Below, one piece after another: positions 1 to 4,911 of a stretch of 5,427 nucleotides of DNA (positions within the stretch are counted from its first letter, which is position 1; each line of letters opens with the position of its first letter). The position numbers were made by a program, and so were the translations under genes. The stretch spans positions 1-5,427 of the forward strand of contig JBGUIU010000207.1 in assembly GCA_045113275.1 (NCBI GenBank), written 5' to 3'. The notes under the pieces were generated by a model, which ran no database searches, was not told the DNA's origin, and worked only from the letters and a program-made list of their open reading frames with translations. The stretch is from UBA1181 sp045113275 (GTDB lineage Bacteria > Bacteroidota > Bacteroidia > Bacteroidales > Paludibacteraceae).

Positions 1-110
1 AATAATCGACCTTATATAAACGGATATGTATCATCATTAGCGTAAAAAGTTAATTTTTTGTAAAATTTTTAATATAGTTCGTTCGAAGCTTTGCTGAGAA
101 AAGAAAACTT

Positions 111-158
111 GTTTTTACACAAACTCGCTAACCCACGAGTTTCAAAACGTGTAAAAAC
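111..158. repeat. Long inverted repeat / hairpin 1
   Basis: GTTTTTACAC (111-120) pairs with GTGTAAAAAC (149-158). Inside it, AAACTCG (121-127) pairs with CGAGTTT (136-142). The loop is 8 nt (128-135), and a 6-nt bulge lies on the right side (143-148). That gives 17 base pairs in two stacked helices with no mismatch. It could fold on either strand. There is no T-run directly after it, so a simple intrinsic terminator is not the obvious reading. Confidence 0.7.
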
Positions 159-185
159 GGCCATGCGGGGTATTGGGATAACTAC

Positions 186-230
186 GCTTCGCGAGATAAA
201 AATATAGTGGTTGCTATATTTTCGCGAAGC
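186..230. repeat. Long inverted repeat / hairpin 2
   Basis: GCTTCGCG (186-193) pairs with CGCGAAGC (223-230), and AAAATATAG (199-207) pairs with CTATATTTT (214-222). The loop is 6 nt (208-213), with a 5-nt bulge (194-198) on the left arm only. The 17 perfect pairs form a GC-rich base and an AT-rich top. The role is unknown; it may act in RNA processing or transcription ending, or be a remnant of a mobile element. Confidence 0.7.
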
Positions 231-387
231 ACCGTTTTCTTCTACGGAGTGAAACGACGTGTTTTCTAGAAGTAGCCTAATCGAATCGTCTTTTAGAGGA
301 TTTGATAGCGAGAATGACTATTAAGGGCGATGGGAACTCGCTCACAATCGCATTAAGAGGCATTTACGCTCAAGGCCGCGTGGGCCA

Positions 388-424
388 ATAACCATGCGGG
401 CGTAGGCTACGCGTTTTCGGTTAT
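388..424 (-). terminator. Hairpin just downstream of the GxxExxY gene
   Basis: ATAACC (388-393) pairs with GGTTAT (419-424), and GCGTAG (400-405) pairs with CTACGC (407-412) around a single base, so in RNA the tip must open by a pair or two. The two helices are separated by a symmetric 6 x 6 internal loop. The structure begins 10 bp beyond the stop codon of the last gene of the minus-strand cluster, which is where a terminator or 3'-end stabiliser would sit. There is no long U-tract after it, so the terminator role is inferred from position only. Confidence 0.4.
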
Positions 425-434
425 AAACCAACTC

Positions 435-911
435 TTAGAAAACGTATAGTTTGCCATCCGCGTAGTGGAAGCGTTCTATCTGCGCCCTGCGATCGGTGCC
501 GAAGTTCACAAGGATAGCAATGGGGAACTTTGTAGCACGGAGATAACCGAAAGTCTGGTAGTGCTCCTTCTCCGTGAGCTGCGTCAAAGCCTTGCATTCT
601 ACGATGATATTCCCTACAGGAGATTCAACGACTAAGTCCATTTTGAGGTATGCCTCCAGCGGCTCACCCATGAACATCGGATGGAACTTCATCTCCTTAT
701 GGAAGGTCAGGCCTTGAGCTTTGAGCATCTTCGCTACCGCTTCTTGGTATATGTACTCCGGCAGCCCGGGGCCAAGTTGTTTGTACACTTCATGCAAGCA
801 CCCTATCAGATCATAGCATGCGCCAGTTAGTTCCTGGCGTTTCGGTTCTGCTACCGTCTCGAGCCTCTCCGGTTTTTGCGGCAGCATATCTTTTACTTCT
901 TCAATCTTCAT
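435..911 (-). CDS. GxxExxY protein (PD-(D/E)XK nuclease-like family)
   Basis: This is a 158-aa protein of the GxxExxY family (PF13366). The family belongs to the PD-(D/E)XK nuclease superfamily, but its members have no settled biochemical role. The name-giving motif is GLPEYIY at residues 49-55. The nuclease-type core follows: D92 in KMD, E105-C106-K107 in IIVECK, and Q119 on the next helix, and the C-terminal half has the expected strand pattern (IAILVNFG, 131-138). The length is slightly above the roughly 125-140 aa that I expect for the family, owing to about 28 extra N-terminal residues. The start at 911 is 7 bp after the stop of the DUF2971 gene, so the two are probably co-transcribed. 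Sampled lines are about 50% GC, above the ATPase operon. All core residues are present, so it is probably intact; the substrate is unknown. Confidence 0.93.
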   Translation of the reverse strand: MKIEEVKDMLPQKPERLETVAEPKRQELTGACYDLIGCLHEVYKQLGPGLPEYIYQEAVAKMLKAQGLTFHKEMKFHPMFMGEPLEAYLKMDLVVESPVGNIIVECKALTQLTEKEHYQTFGYLRATKFPIAILVNFGTDRRAQIERFHYADGKLYVF

Positions 912-918
912 ATCTCAT

Positions 919-1794
919 TTATTTTGATTTCTTACCTTCAAGTGCGCTCTGACACATCTGATGCAATTGCTTCCGTGAGAAGAAGAACAATGCTTGTTCA
1001 TTCATTTTGGAGTACACCACCGGTTTATCCAAACCGCATGCCTTCATCTCTTTCTCCACAAGCTCTTTAAACCAATCATTGGCATATGGCGACACATACA
1101 CATTCTCCACCAATGCATCTAGATCCACATCTAACGAAATACGTACTTGATGCTTCTTTTTATAGGCATCCTCAATTTGCTTTAGATGCTCAGGATCATC
1201 CGGTTCTATCATCACTCGCACTTCTCGCTCATGCTCAAACGACTTACGCTTATACCACCCATACGAATCTCCAGGCATGAATGCCACATCAAAGTTTTCA
1301 TACGTTATTCGACCTATCTGAATCTCCGGCTGATTTATCGCCTTCCTTAAAGCGCCATATGTCGTCTGTATAGCCACACCTTCCGGTTGATGCGCGGTAT
1401 ATAACTTCCACATCGCCTCTGATTCTGTCTCATTCTCGTGCCAACAATTGACAAACGTATACATCCTATTGATATGACCATAATCATTTCCTACTTTCAG
1501 CCAAAGTCTTGCCACCTCTTTCTGTTTGTCAATACCAATATTTCGCGCTCCCAACTCTTCGATCCCATCTTTCGCACTATCCAAAGAATGAAAGGTATCA
1601 ATAATAGCATCACCTAATTTCTCCAAATTACAAGCCTTTCCTCCTGCTCCTTCATACGGATCATCGAACATATGCAATGGCGACAGCACTAACTGCTTGT
1701 CATGCAACAACGCTGCAAACTTGGCAAAACTCATGTATCGCCACAACTTCGTCTCTGGTGCTATCTCAAACCTATTCTCTTGTGTCACTTCCAT
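919..1794 (-). CDS. DUF2971 family protein
   Basis: This is a 291-aa soluble protein with the hallmarks of DUF2971 (PF11185), a family of unknown function often found in accessory and defence-rich DNA. The motifs in order are LWRYMSF at 17-23; LSPLHMFDDPYEG at 37-49, the usual S-x-x-x-F-x-DP-x-E block; a C-W-H block at 117-119 with SEAMWKLY at 125-132; GVAIQTT at 139-145; KRKSFEHEREVRVM at 182-195; and VYVSPYANDWF at 232-242. Conserved R19, D44-D45, E48, W118-H119, W129 and the E188/E191 pair are candidate active-site residues. There is no signal peptide or membrane segment. The gene starts 19 bp past an intrinsic terminator stem, has no strong Shine-Dalgarno, and runs 7 bp short of the GxxExxY gene. 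No canonical promoter is visible ahead of it. Confidence 0.9.
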   Translation of the reverse strand: MEVTQENRFEIAPETKLWRYMSFAKFAALLHDKQLVLSPLHMFDDPYEGAGGKACNLEKLGDAIIDTFHSLDSAKDGIEELGARNIGIDKQKEVARLWLKVGNDYGHINRMYTFVNCWHENETESEAMWKLYTAHQPEGVAIQTTYGALRKAINQPEIQIGRITYENFDVAFMPGDSYGWYKRKSFEHEREVRVMIEPDDPEHLKQIEDAYKKKHQVRISLDVDLDALVENVYVSPYANDWFKELVEKEMKACGLDKPVVYSKMNEQALFFFSRKQLHQMCQSALEGKKSK

Positions 1795-1810
1795 ATTCTT
1801 GTCTATCTAC

Positions 1811-1842
1811 AAAAAATCCCACATACATCGTATGCAGGATTT
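1811..1842 (-). terminator. Intrinsic terminator of the ATPase/nuclease operon
   Basis: On the minus strand, AAATCCTGCATAC (1842-1830) pairs with GTATGTGGGATTT (1826-1814) around a 3-nt loop (1829-1827). All 13 positions pair, two of them as G-U wobbles. The stem ends in a run of six T in the RNA sense (1816-1811). It begins 4 bp beyond the stop codon of the 235-aa gene, the classic place for a rho-independent terminator. It separates the two-gene ATPase operon from the DUF2971 and GxxExxY genes. Confidence 0.85.
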
Positions 1843-1846
1843 ATCC

Positions 1847-2554
1847 TTAAAGTAAAGCGATTATCTCGTCGAGATTCACGGCTGCCCCTTCGTATGATAC
1901 AGGCCATATCACACAAGGCAAAGAGTTTACCTTATACTTCTCCATGATTGGCAATTGATCGGTTCCAAAGTCTACCCCTTCCAACAAACCTTTCTGCTGT
2001 GGAAGTAATAGCTTCGCGTATTTGTGTTCAATTTTCTGCCTTTTTGATTCTGGTTCTGGAGAAATCTTCGTGTATTTTACTCTAACATACTCTTCAGATT
2101 TTTCACTACTGTTTTGTTCTGCCGGCGGAGCATCATCCGCATAGATAGCCACAGCACACTCTATTACATCATCATCTGTATAAGAGGCAAAATTATCTAG
2201 CAGCGTTTTGATTCGATAATAGCAGCCGGGAAATTGATATATTGCCGCACGATATACTTGAGCTAGAGAAGTTTTTACTTCTATCCAAAATAAATACTTC
2301 TTTCCTTCTTTTTCAAATAGTACTACTTTATCACAATCATTTTGCAAATATACCTCTTTGCACTTTTTGACGTACAAATTCTTCGTCGCTTTCAAAACCT
2401 GAGACGACATCAACAAATAGTGGCCACTATTATGGAAATCAACATCTTTCAGTCCTCGTGGCTGAGGATCCGACTCGTGAAAATGAAATGAGCCGTCACC
2501 CTCCTCAACGTAGTCCGGCTGTATTACCTTACATATTTCATCCTTTGAGATCAT
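1847..2554 (-). CDS. ATPase-partner protein with candidate PD-(D/E)XK nuclease core
   Basis: I do not recognise this 235-aa protein as a named family. Its middle resembles a PD-(D/E)XK core: D75 in NDCDKVVLF, a charged turn (EKEGKK, 81-86), a hydrophobic strand with E92-x-K94 (FWIEVKTS, 89-96), then a helix with Q107 (AAIYQF). D, E-x-K and Q at this spacing are the usual metal-binding and catalytic set. Residues 143-170 form a charged low-complexity linker rich in E, K and S. The C-terminal part (201-235) could bind the partner. The start codon overlaps the ATPase stop as ATGA, and a GAGGAG Shine-Dalgarno lies 5 nt before it, so the two proteins are translated together and probably form a complex. 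The working idea is that the ATPase senses a trigger and this protein cuts nucleic acid. The coding call is strong; the nuclease call is inference. Confidence 0.85.
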   Translation of the reverse strand: MISKDEICKVIQPDYVEEGDGSFHFHESDPQPRGLKDVDFHNSGHYLLMSSQVLKATKNLYVKKCKEVYLQNDCDKVVLFEKEGKKYLFWIEVKTSLAQVYRAAIYQFPGCYYRIKTLLDNFASYTDDDVIECAVAIYADDAPPAEQNSSEKSEEYVRVKYTKISPEPESKRQKIEHKYAKLLLPQQKGLLEGVDFGTDQLPIMEKYKVNSLPCVIWPVSYEGAAVNLDEIIALL

Positions 2555-3846
2555 AACAACTCCTCGAATTCATCATCCAACTTTCTGTCAAACTCGTCTA
2601 TGTCATTCATTGCTTTATAGAAAGTCCTCATCGGAAGGATTCCGTTCTCAATTGGCAATTTAGTTACCCTAACACCTTGATCTTCTTGGAAATAATAACA
2701 GATAATATCTTCTTCATTCAAATAAAAACGATTATTCAATTTGTTTTGTGCCTGGAATTGCTTATATAATTCAGGGTTTTCTCTTCTTAATTTACCTATC
2801 CGCAATAACTGATTAATACGCATGATGAAATAATCACTATGCGTAGTCATCTGAAACATCATTCCTTTATTTCGGCATGCTGCTATCAAATCAGCCAAAT
2901 CCATCTGCATTGATGGGTGCAAATGCGCCTCCGGCTCCTCTATACAGAATGAAAAAATGAAATTGGACCAGTTCCTTAGATAAAATAGAAATGGACTTAA
3001 TTCTTTCACAGAAGATGCAGCCGATGTAAGAGGAATGCGTTTATCTGAAGATAGAACCAAATATTGTATTCCTTTGTCAGAAATCAATTCTCCATGCAAG
3101 AGTTCCTTTACGCGGTTTGTAAAAAATTGTGTATCTGGTTCTTTTATTCTACCGAAACGATAAGGACGCGTTGCCTCTTCATAATCGCGGATAAAATAAT
3201 CATACATTTTACAAGAGGACGTTACCGCATCCTTCATTGAATAATTCTCACCAACTAACGCTCCTCTCGCTGGAGGAAGAATGACTGATTTAGCAAATTT
3301 CTGCTCAAAAAATACATTTTGCAGGTACTTATTTATCGCGAACCCAACAAAATTTTCAATCATAGCGGGATCCTCATCGATAAGAGAAGAACGAACTTCT
3401 TCCTCATTTACCTTGACCTTGGCAGATACATAATGGAACACGCTATCACCTTCTCCATGAGCTTCTATCTCATCTTTTAACAGTTCCACCAATAAAACCG
3501 GAGAGAATTCCTCTTCTTCGGTTTCACACCTATACACCACATCACATATCAAAGTCGGATCCCCTAAGAAATCTCTCATAAACCCTTGGACATGGTCATT
3601 AAAATATCCGAATACCTCATTGATGGTCAGTTGGAATCGGCCCTCCTTGTTCTTTTTCAGTTTTTTGCTAACCAACTCATACCACTCATCAGAACTTAAC
3701 GAACGCATCAAGTAATATACTAAGTAATTAGCATAACTTTTGCCCAAACCGGAATGACCGGTAAAAAGCAAAAATGGAGCGAACTCAAGCACCTGATTAC
3801 GTAAGGGGCCAAATTCTCGAATCTCAATCAATACCTTTGGTTTCAT
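2551..3846 (-). CDS. AAA15/ABC-type ATPase, probable defence-system ATPase
   Basis: This is a 431-aa soluble P-loop ATPase of the ABC/SMC-like AAA_15/AAA_21 group. It opens with the usual IEIREFGPLRN strand. Walker A is GHSGLGKS (30-37). A segment ILPPARGAL (189-197) matches the conserved lid-like block of these ATPases. A degenerate signature lies near TSAASSVKELSP (274-285). Walker B is FSFCIEEPEAHLHP (298-311) with catalytic E303/E304 and the D-loop region behind it. The switch histidine is H336 in TTHSDYF. Residues 50-165 are an inserted helical, charged region. The C-terminus (375-431) ends in an acidic tail and shows no TOPRIM nuclease, so this is not a complete OLD or GajA protein. The effector is more likely the overlapping downstream gene. 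A canonical promoter lies 40 bp upstream. Sampled lines range from 27% to 48% GC, well below the small paralogs. The fold call is secure; the role in phage defence is inferred from layout. Confidence 0.92.
   Translation of the reverse strand: MKPKVLIEIREFGPLRNQVLEFAPFLLFTGHSGLGKSYANYLVYYLMRSLSSDEWYELVSKKLKKNKEGRFQLTINEVFGYFNDHVQGFMRDFLGDPTLICDVVYRCETEEEEFSPVLLVELLKDEIEAHGEGDSVFHYVSAKVKVNEEEVRSSLIDEDPAMIENFVGFAINKYLQNVFFEQKFAKSVILPPARGALVGENYSMKDAVTSSCKMYDYFIRDYEEATRPYRFGRIKEPDTQFFTNRVKELLHGELISDKGIQYLVLSSDKRIPLTSAASSVKELSPFLFYLRNWSNFIFSFCIEEPEAHLHPSMQMDLADLIAACRNKGMMFQMTTHSDYFIMRINQLLRIGKLRRENPELYKQFQAQNKLNNRFYLNEEDIICYYFQEDQGVRVTKLPIENGILPMRTFYKAMNDIDEFDRKLDDEFEELL
2560..2565 (-). promoter_or_regulatory. 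Shine-Dalgarno of the 235-aa gene
   Basis: The minus strand reads GAGGAG, then 5 nt, then ATG. Strong Shine-Dalgarno sites are uncommon in Bacteroidota, and the other starts in this window lack one. The site lies inside the end of the ATPase gene. Together with the ATGA overlap it fixes the start at 2554 and suggests the partner is made at a level close to, or above, that of the ATPase. Confidence 0.75.
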
Positions 3847-3885
3847 AGGTTATCGTCTTTTATCTATATTTGCACATCTGGCGTG

Positions 3886-3917
3886 CAAAATTACAAAAAA
3901 ATTTTGATATACGCAAA
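3886..3917 (-). promoter_or_regulatory. Bacteroidota-type promoter for the ATPase operon
   Basis: On the minus strand, TTTG (3917-3914) is followed by 20 bp and then TAATTTTG (3893-3886). This is an exact match to the Bacteroidota primary-sigma consensus, with -33 TTTG, a 19-21 bp gap and -7 TAnnTTTG. Transcription should begin near 3880, giving an untranslated leader of roughly 33 nt before the ATG at 3846. Confidence 0.85.
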
Positions 3918-3924
3918 TTTTTTT

Positions 3925-3958
3925 TACTATAAAATTTCATACTATATTTATATAGTAT
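3925..3958. promoter_or_regulatory. Operator-like palindrome and repeated half-sites
   Basis: ATACTATAT (3939-3947) and ATATAGTAT (3950-3958) form a perfect 9-bp inverted repeat with a 2-bp centre. The half-site TACTATA occurs three times: at 3925-3931, at 3940-3946 (15 bp apart, about one and a half helical turns), and inverted at 3951-3957. The cluster begins 8 bp upstream of the -33 element. That position suits a transcription factor controlling the ATPase operon, although no regulator gene lies in the window. The region is AT-rich, so chance contributes, but a perfect 18-bp palindrome plus a third copy is more than background. Confidence 0.55.
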
Positions 3959-3985
3959 AAAATATTATTTTTCCTCATTGACACA

Positions 3986-4015
3986 GCAAAAGGAGCCCCG
4001 CAGAGCCCCTCTTGC
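3986..4015 (-). terminator. UNCG-capped hairpin downstream of the small-protein gene
   Basis: In minus-strand RNA, arms 4015-4003 and 3998-3986 pair over 13 positions (10 Watson-Crick, three G-U) around a UGCG loop closed by C-G, which is a stable UNCG tetraloop. The G-U pairs become A-C mismatches in plus-strand RNA, so the structure is specific to minus-strand transcripts. Four U residues lie within the 3' arm rather than after it, so it may be a terminator or a stable transcript 3' end. It lies between the small-protein stop and the ATPase promoter and would insulate the two units. Confidence 0.65.
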
Positions 4016-4018
4016 CTG

Positions 4019-4086
4019 ATACACCATCGCGGATTTACCCCCGCGGATGAGCGGTGTCGTATTCATCACCGCAGCTCCGTTGGAGC
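4019..4086 (-). other. Structured 3' region after the small-protein gene
   Basis: GCTCC (4074-4078) and GGAGC (4082-4086) form a short hairpin. ACACC (4021-4025) pairs with GGTGT (4053-4057), enclosing CGCGG (4028-4032) paired with CCGCG (4041-4045). With the UNCG hairpin at 3986-4015 this makes three hairpins in a row within about 100 bp after the stop at 4102. The stretch does not look coding. It may be a structured 3' untranslated region or a small RNA made by processing. Confidence 0.45.
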
Positions 4087-4101
4087 CTTGTGGAGCATGA
4101 A

Positions 4102-4488
4102 TCAACTACGCGGGTGCGCAGTATCATATTCATCTCCACAAACCTTCCATAAGTAAGCTTTCATCGTGCGCTTACCACCGGCCGTATCCTTCTGCGCATT
4201 GAACGCAGCGAGGTCGGCGGCCATCTTGCTCAGGTCTTTACGACGCGCCTTCACCGCTGCTGAAACTGCGCTGAAGCGGAGACGTGCGTTGATGGAGTCC
4301 TCGGTCTGAGAGACGTTGATCTTGGTCGGTTTGCGCATGTACAGGCGGTTACACTTGTTGCTCGTGGTGGGCGCTGTGCGGTGGGTACCGAGCAGCATTT
4401 TTGCGCAAGAGTGTTGGCCGCTCTTGCCCGGCTTTGCTAATGCGCCGGATACGCTGTCGATACCGGCACTCCATTCTACTTTTGCCAT
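4102..4488 (-). CDS. Small tandem-paralog protein of unknown function, complete copy
   Basis: This is a 128-aa basic protein that I cannot assign to a named family. It begins MAKVEWSAGIDSVSGALAKP and carries blocks shared with the neighbouring copy: THRTAPTTS (35-43), a single Cys at C46 followed by R48 and Y50, FSAVSAAV (72-79), AADLAAFNAQK (90-100), and TAGGK/TM/Y/W between 102 and 114. There is no signal peptide, membrane span or clear catalytic motif. The central third is predicted helical and rich in Ala, Lys and Arg. The ATG at 4488 is preferred over an in-frame TTG at 4539, because the extension runs through a hairpin in the leader. The start lies in an A/T-rich leader without a Shine-Dalgarno. 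GC is high (55-65% in sampled lines) compared with the ATPase operon. The retained paralogy argues strongly for real coding. Confidence 0.85.
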   Translation of the reverse strand: MAKVEWSAGIDSVSGALAKPGKSGQHSCAKMLLGTHRTAPTTSNKCNRLYMRKPTKINVSQTEDSINARLRFSAVSAAVKARRKDLSKMAADLAAFNAQKDTAGGKRTMKAYLWKVCGDEYDTAHPRS

Positions 4489-4492
4489 AATT

Positions 4493-4669
4493 CTAAAAAT
4501 TTTTGTTAAGGTTAGTAATAAAAATTTGGGGGTCCCCAAACAATTTTAATTTTTGGGGAGAGCGGAGAGCATGACGGAGCGTCATTGAGCAGCAGCGCTG
4601 CGAGTCACGCAAGTCATAGCTCCCGCGAGGTTTAGTTAATGTTTGTTCGTTAAGATTTAGGTTCGCCAT
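4493..4669 (-). CDS. Doubtful 58-aa open frame in the leader
   Basis: An ATG at 4669 opens a frame beginning MANLNLNEQTLTKP and ending FITNLNKNF, 4 bp before the ATG of the 128-aa gene. The first 14 residues read like a real protein start. The middle, rich in Arg, Ser and Cys, runs straight through the hairpins at 4571-4601, which suggests RNA structure rather than coding. It could be a leader peptide coupled to the downstream gene or an accident. A GTG at 4762 would lengthen it but is less likely. Confidence 0.25.
   Translation of the reverse strand: MANLNLNEQTLTKPRGSYDLRDSQRCCSMTLRHALRSPQKLKLFGDPQIFITNLNKNF
4525..4559 (-). promoter_or_regulatory. Possible two-state leader of the 128-aa gene
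   Basis: Three complementary arms lie in a row. In minus-strand order they are TCCCCAAA (4559-4552), TTTGGGGA (4540-4533) and CCCCAAA (4531-4525). The middle arm can pair with the first (8 bp, 11-nt loop) or with the third (about 6 bp once a 4-nt loop is allowed), but not with both. The element ends 36 nt before the ATG at 4488. This is the layout of an attenuator or translational switch. No known riboswitch class is recognised. Confidence 0.4.
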
Positions 4670-4681
4670 TGTTTTTTGGGA

Positions 4682-4704
4682 GGGTTTGCAAAACCCGATT
4701 TTTT
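4682..4704 (+). terminator. Weak terminator-like hairpin on the plus strand
   Basis: GGGTTT (4682-4687) and AAACCC (4691-4696) pair around GCA, followed by GA and six T (4699-4704). The form fits a short intrinsic terminator for plus-strand transcription, but no plus-strand gene is visible upstream. On the minus strand it would be only a small hairpin in the leader. Confidence 0.3.
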
Positions 4705-4716
4705 GAAAGGCTTCAG

Positions 4717-4774
4717 CCGATTTTTTTGTAAGCACACATGGAGAAGTGCTTTGACTTAGCACTTCGAAAATCGG
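4717..4774. repeat. Nested inverted repeat
   Basis: GAAGTGCT (4743-4750) pairs with AGCACTTC (4758-4765) around a 7-nt loop. An outer helix CCGATTTT (4717-4724) pairs with AAAATCGG (4767-4774). Both are perfect 8-bp helices. The pair is separated by 1 nt on one side and 18 nt on the other. It lies in the long leader of the small-protein gene and could be an RNA structure or a protein-binding site. Confidence 0.55.
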
Positions 4775-4911
4775 AACGTTAATCGTACCCTTGTGGTTAA
4801 GAAAAGGGACGGCCGTCGGGGAGACGAAGCCTACCGAGAGCGCTGATTATTTTTGATATTTTTGCATCAATAGCAGTTACATCTACGATGTGAGGATTTA
4901 TTAGTAGCGGA

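Larger units (their letters stand above)
1..434. other. Gene-poor, hairpin-rich intergenic region
   Basis: No confident gene is visible in this stretch. It contains several long inverted repeats, listed separately, at 111-158, 186-230 and 388-424, plus a shorter pair CTTCTA (239-244) and TAGAAG (267-272). A 36-codon frame is open on the plus strand from 281 to 391, with a possible ATG at 314. It reads in a protein-like way but has no clear ribosome site or promoter. No tRNA, rRNA or transposase signature was seen. The stretch is the 3' flank of the minus-strand gene cluster and could hold terminators, a structured RNA or the remnant of a decayed element. Confidence 0.6.

Noticed and set aside
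70..110. T-loop-like GTTCGAAGC string as part of a tRNA
   Set aside because: No matching acceptor, D or anticodon arms can be drawn around it.
876..1280. Plus-strand open frames of 64 codons opposite DUF2971
   Set aside because: They are antisense to a gene with clear family motifs and have no start signals.
1702..1947. Plus-strand 81-codon open frame across the terminator gap
   Set aside because: It crosses the terminator hairpin and overlaps two real minus-strand genes.
2551..3846. ATPase as a full OLD-family or GajA nuclease
   Set aside because: The C-terminal 100 residues after the switch histidine are too short for a TOPRIM domain and show no TOPRIM glutamate or DxD motifs.
3993..4009. 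GAGCCCC repeated twice as a short tandem or CRISPR-like repeat
   Set aside because: There are only two 7-bp units 3 bp apart, and both are explained as the arms of the G-U-containing hairpin.
4489..4539. Longer form of the 128-aa protein from a TTG start at 4539
   Set aside because: The extra 17 residues run through the leader hairpin, and MAKVEW at 4488 is a more typical start.
4316..4549. Plus-strand 77-codon open frame
   Set aside because: It lies antisense to the 128-aa gene, whose coding is backed by its paralog, and has no start signals.
4848..4864. Two plus-strand TATTTTTG boxes as promoters
   Set aside because: No TTTG lies 19-21 bp upstream, and no plus-strand gene follows.
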